Of a DNA stretch of 49,414 nucleotides, positions 18,711-26,004 are shown piece by piece. Origin of the DNA: RHKX01 sp964497825 (GTDB taxonomy: Bacteria; Actinomycetota; Thermoleophilia; Solirubrobacterales; 70-9); NCBI GenBank assembly GCA_964497825.1, contig CAZCFA010000010.1:1-49414 (forward strand), in the 5' to 3' direction. The position numbers were made by a program, and so were the translations under genes. The notes under the pieces are model-generated. The model made no database searches. It was not told where the DNA came from and worked only from the letters and a program-made list of their open reading frames with translations. Numbering within the stretch: position 1 is the stretch's first letter; every line of letters starts with the position of its first letter.

Positions 18711-18940
18711 GCCTGCGATCCGGCTGCGGCGCTGCACGACCGCGCGGCGCATGAGGCCGCCTGCGATCCTGCGGCGGCGCTGCACGACCGCGCGGCGCAT
18801 GAGGCCGCCTGCGATCCTGCGGCGCTGCACGACCGCGCGCGCATCGGGCGGCCCGCGGTCCTCCTGCGGCGCTGCACGACCGCGTGACCTTCGGGCCGCC
18901 TGCGATCCTGCGGCGGTGTTGCACGACCGCGCGCGCATAT
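18711..18940. repeat. tandem repeats copying the obg promoter and start region
   Basis: About five imperfect direct repeats with starts near 18711, 18759, 18807, 18851 and 18898 (period 44-48). The unit reads GCCTGCGATCCTGCGGC, then GGCGCTGCACGACCGCGCG, then a variable GCATGAGG part. Copies 1-3 are nearly identical, copy 4 is diverged. Copy 5 carries the real obg promoter and first codons (GTG TTG CAC GAC CGC GCG). In copies 1-4 the GTG start is replaced by GCG or similar. The 352 bases between rpmA and obg hold these repeats and the two inverted repeats, and no other gene. Confidence 0.85.
18904..18909 (+). promoter_or_regulatory. putative -10 box of obg
   Basis: GATCCT, then GCGGCG, then GTG 18916. 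This closely matches the TATCCT-GCGGGCG-ATG arrangement of the PAP2 gene at 41594. The same GATCCT occurs in upstream repeat copies 2 and 3. Confidence 0.4.
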
Positions 18941-20205
18941 TCGTCGAGGGCGGTCGCGGCGGCGACGGCGCCGTCAGCTTCCGCCGTGAGGCGCACGTGC
19001 CGCGCGGCGGCCCCGACGGCGGCGACGGCGGCCACGGCGGCGACGTCGTGCTGCTCGCCGACCCCTCGCGGCGCGACCTCGCGGCGTTGCGCGTCGCCTC
19101 TCACCAGCGCGCCGCGCCCGGCGCCCGCGGTGCCGGCGCCAACCGCCACGGCGCCCGTGGTGAGGACCTGGTGATCGCGGTCCCGCCGGGGACCAGCGTC
19201 GCCGGGATCGAGGGCGAGTACTTCGACCTCGTCGAGCCGGGGCAGCGGGCGATCGTCGCCGCCGGCGGGCTCGGAGGGCACGGCAACAAGCGCTTCGCAA
19301 GCTCGACCCAGCGGGCTCCGCGCTTCGCCGAGCGCGGCCTCGCCGGCGCCTCCGGCTGGGTCGAGCTGCGGCTGCGGCTGCTCGCCGACGCCGGGCTCGT
19401 CGGCCTCCCGAACGCGGGCAAGTCATCGCTTCTGGGCCGGATCACCCGGGCGGCACCGAAGGTCGCCGGCTACCCGTTCACGACGATCGAGCCGGTGCTC
19501 GGCACGATCGACGACGGCGACCGTCAGCTCGTGCTCGCCGATATCCCGGGGCTGATCGAGGGGGCCGCCGCGGGCGCCGGCCTCGGCCACGAGTTCCTCG
19601 CCCACGTCGAGCGCTGCCGGGTCCTGGTCCACCTGCTCGAGCTCGGTCCCGGCGCCGACCCGGAGGCCGCCTACCGTACGGTCCGCGCCGAGCTCACCGC
19701 CTACGGCGCCGGGCTCGGCGAGCTGCCGGAGATCGTCGTCCTCTCCAAGCGCGACCTCGTCCCCGAGGCGGAGGCGGAGGCGGCGCTCGCCGCCTGGGCC
19801 TCCGCGCACCCGGCGGCGCTCGCGGTCTCGGCGGCGACCGGCGCCGGGATCGACGAGCTCGTCGCCGGGATCTTCGCCGCGGTCGCGGCGGCCGGCGAGG
19901 CCGGCGCGGGCCAGGGCGCCGGCGCCGAGCCCGACTACGAGGCCGATCACCGCGTCTACCGCCCGCGCGGTCCCGGCGGCTTCGAGGTCGTGGCCGTCGC
20001 CGACGGCGTCTACGCGGTCACCGGCCGCGGCATCGAGATGCTGGTCGAGCGCCACGACCTCGGCAACGACGAGGCCGTCGCCCACCTCGAGCGCCGGCTG
20101 CGCGAGATCGGCGTGATCAAGGCGCTGCGTGACGCCGGCTTCGAGCCCGGCGACGAGGTCCGGATCGGCGAGCAGGCGTTCGATCTCGATCCCGGCGAAA
20201 CCTGA
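18916..20205 (+). CDS. obg: GTPase Obg/CgtA
   Basis: Ribosome-associated GTPase acting in late 50S assembly and stress signalling. GTG 18916 gives MLHDRARIFVEGGRGGDG, the right distance to the Gly-rich Obg fold; TTG 18919 is an alternative. 429 residues. Obg domain about 1-160 (SFRREAHVPRGGPDGGDGG), G domain with G1 GLPNAGKSS (about 165) and G3 DIPGLIEGAA (about 212). The G4 position reads SKRD instead of NKxD, a tolerated but uncommon variant. The C-terminal OCT domain (about 350-425) is intact. The frame stays open upstream through the repeats, but those codons are not conserved-looking and were excluded. Confidence 0.95.
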   Translation: MLHDRARIFVEGGRGGDGAVSFRREAHVPRGGPDGGDGGHGGDVVLLADPSRRDLAALRVASHQRAAPGARGAGANRHGARGEDLVIAVPPGTSVAGIEGEYFDLVEPGQRAIVAAGGLGGHGNKRFASSTQRAPRFAERGLAGASGWVELRLRLLADAGLVGLPNAGKSSLLGRITRAAPKVAGYPFTTIEPVLGTIDDGDRQLVLADIPGLIEGAAAGAGLGHEFLAHVERCRVLVHLLELGPGADPEAAYRTVRAELTAYGAGLGELPEIVVLSKRDLVPEAEAEAALAAWASAHPAALAVSAATGAGIDELVAGIFAAVAAAGEAGAGQGAGAEPDYEADHRVYRPRGPGGFEVVAVADGVYAVTGRGIEMLVERHDLGNDEAVAHLERRLREIGVIKALRDAGFEPGDEVRIGEQAFDLDPGET

Positions 20206-20231
20206 GCGCGGCGACGGGGTTGAACCTCTCG

Positions 20232-21803
20232 ATGCGCCTTCGCAGGACGACGATCGCCGCGATCGCGGCGCTGGCGTGCGCCGCCGCCGGCGTGCGCGCC
20301 GCGAGCGCCGCCGCCGTCAGCCTCGACCAGATCGGCAGCTACGACGACCCCGTCTACGTCACCTCGGACCCGTCGAACCCGGATCGGCTGTTCATCGTCG
20401 AGCGCCGGGGGAGGATCAAGCTGACGACGCCGTCGGGCACCTCGCAGTTCCTCGACATCACCGACCTGGTCGAGAGCGGCTACGTCGAGCAGGGGTTGCT
20501 GTCGATGGCGCCGGCTCCCGACTTCGCCGACTCGGGTCGCTTCTACGTCTACTACACCGGCCGCGACTCGGGCGCGATCCACGTCGCCGAGCTGCGGGCC
20601 TCCGGCGACGTTGCCGATCCGGCGACGCTGCGCGACGTGATCACGATCCCCCATGCCGACGCCCCCAACCACAACGGCGGCCAGCTTCAGTTCGGCCCCG
20701 ACGGCTACCTCTATCTCGGCACCGGCGACGGCGGCGGCGGCAACGACAACAGCGGCGCCGGCAACAACGCCCAGAACCTCGGCCGCAGGCTCGGCAAGCT
20801 GCTGCGAATCGACCCGCGGCCGAGCGGCGCGGCGCAGTACGCGGTCCCGGCCGATAACCCATTCGCCGCAACGCCCGGTGCCGCGCCGGAGATCTGGAGC
20901 TACGGCTTGCGCAACCCGTACCGGTTCTCGTTCGACCGCGCCACCGGCGCGCTGGTGATCGGCGACGTCGGCCAGAACAGCTACGAGGAGATCGATTACG
21001 CGCCGGGGCCGGCGCCGGGACGCGGCGTCAACTTCGGCTGGCGCTGCCGTGAGGGCGCCCACCCGACGCCGACGCTGGGATCGCCGTGCACCGCCCCAGG
21101 CGCGGTCGACCCGGTGCTCGAGTACGGGCACGGGGGCGGCGCCTGCGCGGTGACCGGCGGCTACGTCGTCCGCGACCCCGGCCTCGATCAGCTCCGCGGC
21201 CGCTACCTCTACGCCGACTACTGCGGTGGCGAGCTGCGCTCGGCCCGGCTCGCGGTCCCACTCGCCGCCGACGATCGCCCGCTCGGCATCGCGCTGCCGC
21301 AGGTGTCGAGCTTCGGCGAGGACGCCTGCGGGCGCGTCTACGTCGCCTCGCGCCAGGGCGAGGTCGCGCGGCTGGTCGATGCGACGCCGACCGACTGCGG
21401 CCGGCCGCAGCCCGGCCCCGGAGCCCGCTGCGCGCTGACGATCGACGGCAGCGGGCGCAAGGACCGGATCACCGGCGGCGCCGGCGGCGAGCGGATCAAC
21501 GGCCGCGGCGGCGCCGACCGGCTGCGCGGCGGCCGCGGCGACGACTGCATCGCCGGCGGCCGCGGTGAGGACCGGATCAACGGCGGCGGCGGTGAGGACC
21601 GCCTCAACGGCGGCCGCGGCGGCGACCGCCTCAACGGCGGCGGCGGCAGCGACAGGCTGCGCGGCCGCACCGGCGATGACCGGATCTGGGCCGCCGACGG
21701 CGTGCGCGACGTGATCGCCTGCGGCCGCGGCGACGACCGCGCCCGGGTTGACCGCATCGACCGCGTTCGCGGCTGCGAGCGGGTGCTGCGGCCGCAGCGC
21801 TGA
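20232..21803 (+). CDS. secreted PQQ-dependent sugar dehydrogenase with RTX-like C-terminal repeats
   Basis: Exported quinoprotein resembling soluble aldose sugar dehydrogenases (GSDH/YliI family). The signal peptide follows ATG 20232 (Arg-rich start, hydrophobic residues to about 25, cleavage near RAASA); TTG 20220 is an alternative start adding four residues. The six-bladed propeller phrases are clear: DRLFIVERRGRIKL, GLLSMAPAPDF, HNGGQLQFGPDGYLYLGTGDGG, RNPYRFSFDRATGALVIGDVGQN and NFGWRCREG. From about residue 415 onward come Gly/Asp/Arg repeats of the GGxGxDRxxG type, like calcium-binding RTX nonapeptides but with many Arg. That tail suggests calcium-dependent folding outside the cell or surface attachment (inference). 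523 residues. Confidence 0.85.
   Translation: MRLRRTTIAAIAALACAAAGVRAASAAAVSLDQIGSYDDPVYVTSDPSNPDRLFIVERRGRIKLTTPSGTSQFLDITDLVESGYVEQGLLSMAPAPDFADSGRFYVYYTGRDSGAIHVAELRASGDVADPATLRDVITIPHADAPNHNGGQLQFGPDGYLYLGTGDGGGGNDNSGAGNNAQNLGRRLGKLLRIDPRPSGAAQYAVPADNPFAATPGAAPEIWSYGLRNPYRFSFDRATGALVIGDVGQNSYEEIDYAPGPAPGRGVNFGWRCREGAHPTPTLGSPCTAPGAVDPVLEYGHGGGACAVTGGYVVRDPGLDQLRGRYLYADYCGGELRSARLAVPLAADDRPLGIALPQVSSFGEDACGRVYVASRQGEVARLVDATPTDCGRPQPGPGARCALTIDGSGRKDRITGGAGGERINGRGGADRLRGGRGDDCIAGGRGEDRINGGGGEDRLNGGRGGDRLNGGGGSDRLRGRTGDDRIWAADGVRDVIACGRGDDRARVDRIDRVRGCERVLRPQR
21450..21690 (+). repeat. GGxGxD (RTX-like) coding repeats
   Basis: About eight in-frame repeats of roughly 27 bases (GGCGGCGGCGGTGAGGACCG and variants) encode the nonapeptide-like GGRGEDRIN and GGGGSDRLR units at the end of the sugar dehydrogenase. 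Confidence 0.75.
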
Positions 21804-21818
21804 CCCGCGCCGCCGACC

Positions 21819-21824
21819 TAGACT
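21819..21824 (+). promoter_or_regulatory. -10 box of leaderless proB
   Basis: TAGACT, then a 10-base spacer (CCCGCCGGTC), then ATG 21835. No ribosome-binding site is present. The hexamer is the commonest one in this window. Confidence 0.6.
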
Positions 21825-21834
21825 CCCGCCGGTC

Positions 21835-22923
21835 ATGACCGTCGTCGTCAAGCTCGGATCGTCGATCGTCGCCGGCGCCGATGGGGCGCTGCGCTGCGAC
21901 GTCCTCGACGGGGTCTGCGACCAGGTCGCCGAGCTCCATCGCCGCGGCGATGACGTGATCATGGTCACCTCGGGGGCGATCGCCCGCGGCCGGCGCCTGC
22001 TCGGCCTCGACTCGCGCCCGACCGCGATCGACGCGCTGCAGGCGGCCTCGGCGGTCGGCCAGGGCAACCTGTTCCGCGCCTACGAGGACCGGCTCGCGGC
22101 CCGCGAGGTGCGGGCGGCGCAGGTGCTGCTGACCGCGTTCGACCTGTCGGAGCGGATCAACTACCTGAACGCCCGGCAGACCCTGCAGCGGCTGCTCGCC
22201 TGGCACGTCGTGCCGGTCGTCAACGAGAACGACACGACCGCGACCGACGAGATCACGTTCGGCGACAACGACTTCCTCTCCGCCCAGGTGGCGATCATGG
22301 TCAAGGCGCGGCGGCTCGTCCTGCTCACCGACCAGGCCGGGCTGCACCGGGCCGACCCGCGCACCGATCCCGGGGCGGAGCTGGTCGGCGAGGTCGCCGA
22401 CACCGCCGAGCTCGAGGCCTACGACATCGGCTCCCGGACCTCGGCGTTCGGCTCGGGCGGCATGCGCAGCAAGGTCGTCGCCGCGCAGATGGCGAGCAAC
22501 TCGGGGATCGCGGCGACGATCTGCGACGGGACCGAGAGCGGGACGCTGCTGGCGGCCGTCGCCGGCGAGCCGGTCGGCACCGCGTTCCACACCCGCAGCG
22601 ACCGGGCGCCGAGCTTCAAGCTGTGGCTGCGCTGGTCGACGCCCGTGCGGGGCCGGGTCGTGGTCGACGCCGGCGCCGGCCGGGTGCTGCGCGAGCGCGG
22701 CTCCTCGCTGCTGCCGGTCGGCGTCGTCGCGGTCGAGGGCAGCTTCGCCGCCGGCGATCCGGTCGAGGTCGTCGATGCGGAGGGGATCGTCGGCAAGGGC
22801 ATCTCCGAGCACTCGTCCGAGGTGCTGGGACGGCTGCTCGGCAAGCGCAGCGCCGAGGTCAAGGCGATCCTGCCGGACGGCGCCGAGGAGGCGATCCACC
22901 GCGACCGGTTCGTCCTCACGTAG
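21835..22923 (+). CDS. proB: glutamate 5-kinase
   Basis: First enzyme of proline synthesis, phosphorylating glutamate. 362 residues from ATG 21835, chosen because MTVVVKLGSSIVAG begins the amino-acid-kinase fold and TAGACT lies just upstream. AAK domain about 1-255 with VTSGAIARGRRLLG, NENDTTATDEITFGDND and GSGGMRSKV. The C-terminal PUA domain (about 270-355) contains GRVVVDAGAGRVLRERGSSLLPVGV and indicates the long, feedback-inhibitable form. proA follows after 30 bases but with its own promoter-like box. Confidence 0.96.
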   Translation: MTVVVKLGSSIVAGADGALRCDVLDGVCDQVAELHRRGDDVIMVTSGAIARGRRLLGLDSRPTAIDALQAASAVGQGNLFRAYEDRLAAREVRAAQVLLTAFDLSERINYLNARQTLQRLLAWHVVPVVNENDTTATDEITFGDNDFLSAQVAIMVKARRLVLLTDQAGLHRADPRTDPGAELVGEVADTAELEAYDIGSRTSAFGSGGMRSKVVAAQMASNSGIAATICDGTESGTLLAAVAGEPVGTAFHTRSDRAPSFKLWLRWSTPVRGRVVVDAGAGRVLRERGSSLLPVGVVAVEGSFAAGDPVEVVDAEGIVGKGISEHSSEVLGRLLGKRSAEVKAILPDGAEEAIHRDRFVLT

Positions 22924-22941
22924 GGCGCTCGCCGCTCCGGC

Positions 22942-22947
22942 TACGCT
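22942..22947 (+). promoter_or_regulatory. -10 box of leaderless proA
   Basis: TACGCT, spacer TCGCGG (6 bases), ATG 22954. Nearly the same arrangement (TAGCTT, CGCGGC, ATC) precedes the DivIVA-like gene. Confidence 0.5.
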
Positions 22948-22953
22948 TCGCGG

Positions 22954-24219
22954 ATGGCCGTAACGACCGAATCCGTCAGCGCCGTCTGCCGCCGCGCCCG
23001 CGCGGCCTCGCTGCTGCTCGCCAGCGTCCCGACCGCGGTCAAGGACGAGGCGCTCGCGAACGCCGCCCGGCTGCTGCGCGAGCGCGGCCCTGAGATCCTC
23101 GCCGCGAACGAGTCCGATCTCGAGCGCGGCGCGGCCGCCGGCCTCGATGCCGCGCTGCTCGACCGGCTGCGGCTCGACCCGGCGCGGGTCGAGGCGATCG
23201 CGGTCGGGGTCGAGGCGATCATCGCGCTGCCCGATCCGGTCGGCGAGGTGATCGATCGTCGGACGCTCGAGAGCGGGCTCGAGCTCGAGCACCTGCGGGT
23301 GCCGATCGGCGTCATCGCGATCGTCTACGAGGCGCGCCCGAACGTCACCGTCGACGCCGCCGCCCTCTGCATCAAGAGCGGCAACGCGGCGGTCCTGCGC
23401 GGCTCGAGCTCGGCGGCGGCGTCGAACGCGATCCTCGGTGCGATCGTCGCCGAGGCGGTCGCCGAGGCCGGGATGCCGGCCGGGACCGTCGAGACCGTCG
23501 CCGGCGGCGGCCGCGAGGAGCTCTCCGAGCTGGCCCGCCAGCGCGCGCTCGTCGACCTGATCATCCCCCGCGGCGGCGACGGCCTCAAGGCGGCGCTCGA
23601 GCAGGTCGCCGAGGTTCCGATCCTCTACGCGGCCTCCGGCAACTGCCACGTCTACGTCGACGAGGACGCCGACCTCGAGATGGCCCGGGCGATCATCCTC
23701 AACGCCAAGGTCCAGCGTCCCGGCGTCTGCAACGCCGCCGAGACCCTGATCGTCCACGCCGCGGTCGCCGACCGCTTCCTGCCCGTGGCGCTCGCCGAGC
23801 TCGCCGCGGCCGGGGTCGAGCTGGTCGGCGACGAGCGGACGCGGGCCGCCGCCGGCGCGACACCGGTCGGCAGCGCACGGTCGCAGGACTGGGACACCGA
23901 GTACCACGCGCTGAAGCTCGCGGTCGCCGTCGTCGACACGCTCGAGGGCGCGATCGACCATGTCAACGAGCACGGCAGCGGCCACTCGGAGGCGATCGTC
24001 ACCGCCTCGGCCGAGGCCGGCGAGCTGTTCTGCCGCCGCGTCGACGCCGCCTGCGTCTACGTCAACGCCTCGACCCGGTTCACCGACGGCTTCGTCTTCG
24101 GGATGGGGGCTGAGATCGGCAACTCGACCCAGAAGCTGCACGCGCGCGGCCCGATCGGGTTGCGCGAGCTGACCTCGACCAAGTACGTCGGCCGCGGGTC
24201 GGGCCAGATCCGCGAGTGA
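22954..24219 (+). CDS. proA: glutamate-5-semialdehyde dehydrogenase
   Basis: Second step of proline synthesis: NADPH reduction of glutamyl-5-phosphate. 421 residues. Aldehyde-dehydrogenase fold with IYEARPNVTVDAAALCIKSGN, the SGNCHVYVD segment, and the catalytic Cys in QRPGVCNAAETLIVH (about residue 257). The C-terminal GRGSGQIRE is canonical. The stop overlaps the nadD start by four bases. Confidence 0.97.
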   Translation: MAVTTESVSAVCRRARAASLLLASVPTAVKDEALANAARLLRERGPEILAANESDLERGAAAGLDAALLDRLRLDPARVEAIAVGVEAIIALPDPVGEVIDRRTLESGLELEHLRVPIGVIAIVYEARPNVTVDAAALCIKSGNAAVLRGSSSAAASNAILGAIVAEAVAEAGMPAGTVETVAGGGREELSELARQRALVDLIIPRGGDGLKAALEQVAEVPILYAASGNCHVYVDEDADLEMARAIILNAKVQRPGVCNAAETLIVHAAVADRFLPVALAELAAAGVELVGDERTRAAAGATPVGSARSQDWDTEYHALKLAVAVVDTLEGAIDHVNEHGSGHSEAIVTASAEAGELFCRRVDAACVYVNASTRFTDGFVFGMGAEIGNSTQKLHARGPIGLRELTSTKYVGRGSGQIRE

Positions 24220-24830
24220 GCGCGATCGGCGTCCTCGGGGGCGCCTTCAACCCGCCCCACATCGGGCACCTGCTGCTCGCCCAGGAGGCGGTGGCGACGC
24301 TCGGCCTCGACGAGCTGCTGCTGGTTCCGACCGGGGTGGCGCCGCACAAGCGGATCGATCCCGAGCCGGGAGCCGCGGTCCGGCTCGAGATGACGCGGCT
24401 CGCCGTCGCCGGCGAGGAGCGCCTGGCGGCGTCGGCGCTCGAGGTCGAGCGCGAGGGCCCGTCCTTCGCCTACCGTACGCTGGAGCTGCTGGCGGATGAG
24501 AGGCCGGGAAGCGACTTGACCTTCGTGATGGGCGCCGACGTCGCCGCCGGCTTCGAGGGCTGGCGCCGGCCCGACCGCGTCGTCGCCCTCGCCCGGATCG
24601 CGATCGCCGACCGCCCGGGGGTCGACGGCGCCGCCGTCGACGCGGCGCTGGACCGGCTCGGCGCCCGCCGCGCCGCGCCGATCGCGATGCCGGCGGTCGG
24701 GATCTCCTCGTCGCTCGTGCGGGCCCGGGTCGCGGCGCGTCGCCCGATCCGCTGGATGGTTCCCGCCGCGGTCGCCGAGCTGATCGCCGCGCGCGGGCTC
24801 TACGGCGGCGGCGGGGCGGTGCCCTCGTGA
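24216..24830 (+). CDS. nadD: nicotinate-nucleotide adenylyltransferase
   Basis: NAD biosynthesis: adenylates nicotinate mononucleotide. GTG 24216 overlaps the proA stop. 204 residues. Nucleotidyltransferase motif GGAFNPPHIGHLLLAQEA at about 8-25 (HIGH-like HxGH), and ISSSLVRARV near the C-terminus in place of the usual ISSTxIR. The proA-nadD-rsfS series is the classic Gram-positive order. Confidence 0.95.
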   Translation: MSAIGVLGGAFNPPHIGHLLLAQEAVATLGLDELLLVPTGVAPHKRIDPEPGAAVRLEMTRLAVAGEERLAASALEVEREGPSFAYRTLELLADERPGSDLTFVMGADVAAGFEGWRRPDRVVALARIAIADRPGVDGAAVDAALDRLGARRAAPIAMPAVGISSSLVRARVAARRPIRWMVPAAVAELIAARGLYGGGGAVPS

Positions 24831-25213
24831 CCGCGGCGCCGGAGCGGCTCGCGGTCCGGATCGCCGAGCTCGCCGACTCGAAGCTCGCGACCGACATCGT
24901 CGCCCTCGACGTCGGCGGGATCGTCGGCTACACCGACGTGCTGGTGATCTGCACCGCCCGCAACGAGCGCCAGGCGAAGGCGATCAGCGACGAGGTGCAG
25001 CTGCGGCTCAAGCGCGACGACGGGCTGCGGGCGAGCCGGGTCGAGGGGCTGCCGGAGGCGCGTTGGATCCTGCTCGACTACCTCGACTGCATCCTCCACG
25101 TCTTCGTTCCCGAGACGCGCGAGCTGTACCGGCTCGAGCAGCTCTGGGGCGAGGCGCCGCGGCTCGAGCTCGGCCTCGGCGAATCGCCCGCCCACGCCGC
25201 CGGCGAGCGCTGA
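24827..25213 (+). CDS. rsfS: ribosome silencing factor RsfS
   Basis: Binds L14 and blocks subunit joining under starvation. 128 residues; GTG 24827 overlaps the nadD stop by four bases, so translation is coupled. The family phrases DIVALDVGGIVGYTDVLVICTA, RNERQAKAI, WILLDYLDCILHVF and ETRELYRLEQLWG are all present. Confidence 0.95.
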   Translation: MTAAPERLAVRIAELADSKLATDIVALDVGGIVGYTDVLVICTARNERQAKAISDEVQLRLKRDDGLRASRVEGLPEARWILLDYLDCILHVFVPETRELYRLEQLWGEAPRLELGLGESPAHAAGER

Positions 25214-25233
25214 GTTCCGTCCGCGCCGGGCCG

Positions 25234-25239
25234 TAGCTT
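25234..25239 (+). promoter_or_regulatory. -10 box directing a leaderless ATC start
   Basis: TAGCTT, spacer CGCGGC, then ATC 25246. Its first three bases are also an in-frame TAG stop for the downstream gene, which rules out any start further upstream. Confidence 0.5.
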
Positions 25240-25245
25240 CGCGGC

Positions 25246-25995
25246 ATCGCCCAGGCAAGGTTCAGGAGGTCGCTGCTCGGCTACCGCCCGCGCGAGGTGG
25301 AGGGGGCGATCGATGCGCTCGAAGCGGAGCTCGGCAGAAGCGACGAGCGGCTGCGGGCGCGCGCGGCCGACGCCGCCCGCCTCGAGGCCGAGGCCGAGGC
25401 GCTGCGATCCGAGCTCGCCGCCGCGCGCGAGCAGGCGCGCGAGCAGCTGCAGGGGATCGCGCTTGTCGGCCGCCGGCTCGACGAGCTGTGGACGAACGCG
25501 CGCGGGCAGGCGACGCGGCTGCGGCTGCGGGCGCTGCGCGAGGCGGCGCTGCTGAGCGCGGCGGCGACCGAGGCATCCGAGAACCCGGAGATCCGCGGCG
25601 AGCGCCACGAGCGGTTGCTGAACGCGCTCGAGGAGGCGATCGCGCGGATCGCGTCGGAGTGGGACGAGGACGAGGAGCCGGCGACGATCGCCCCGGCCGC
25701 CGAGGCGGTCGCGACGGTGCGCCGCGGCGCCCGGGCCGAACGCCGGCGGGTCAGCGTCGACGTCGGACCGTTCGCGGACTTCTCGCAGCTCGTCCGCTTC
25801 GAGGACGCGGCGAACGCGATCGGCGCCACCGGCGACATCTCGATCAAGCGGTTCTCGGAGGGGCGGGCGCGGATCGACGTCGCCCTGAGCGAGCCGGTCG
25901 ACCTGCTGCGCGAGCTCGAGCAGCGCTGCGACCTCGAGTTCAAGGTGCGCGCGGCCGCCGACGACGAGATCGTGCTCGACGTCGGCGACGAGTGA
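25246..25995 (+). CDS. DivIVA-like coiled-coil protein with ATC start
   Basis: 249 residues if translation begins at ATC 25246. The only canonical start after the in-frame TAG (25234) is GTG 25297, which would delete the conserved DivIVA head ARFRRSLLGYRPREVEGAID (compare FxxxxxGYxxxEVDxFL). The ATC lies six bases after a TAGCTT box, exactly as ATG does in proA. After the head comes a long Ala/Glu/Arg coiled coil (about 25-85), a helical middle and an acidic linker. A separate C-terminal domain (about 168-249: SVDVGPFADFSQLVRFEDA, IKRFSEGRARIDV) looks alpha/beta, ferredoxin-like. Such proteins usually sit at poles or the membrane; the exact role is unknown. It ends 9 bases before the convergent Bax-inhibitor gene. 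Confidence 0.7.
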   Translation: MAQARFRRSLLGYRPREVEGAIDALEAELGRSDERLRARAADAARLEAEAEALRSELAAAREQAREQLQGIALVGRRLDELWTNARGQATRLRLRALREAALLSAAATEASENPEIRGERHERLLNALEEAIARIASEWDEDEEPATIAPAAEAVATVRRGARAERRRVSVDVGPFADFSQLVRFEDAANAIGATGDISIKRFSEGRARIDVALSEPVDLLRELEQRCDLEFKVRAAADDEIVLDVGDE

Positions 25996-26004
25996 CCGGC
26001 GCGG

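Noticed and set aside
18600..18887. Open frame of 95 codons across the obg upstream repeats (ACDPAAALHDRAAHEA units)
   Set aside because: The periodic peptide is produced by the DNA repeats; indels between copies change the frame and there is no plausible start signal. Treated as non-coding.
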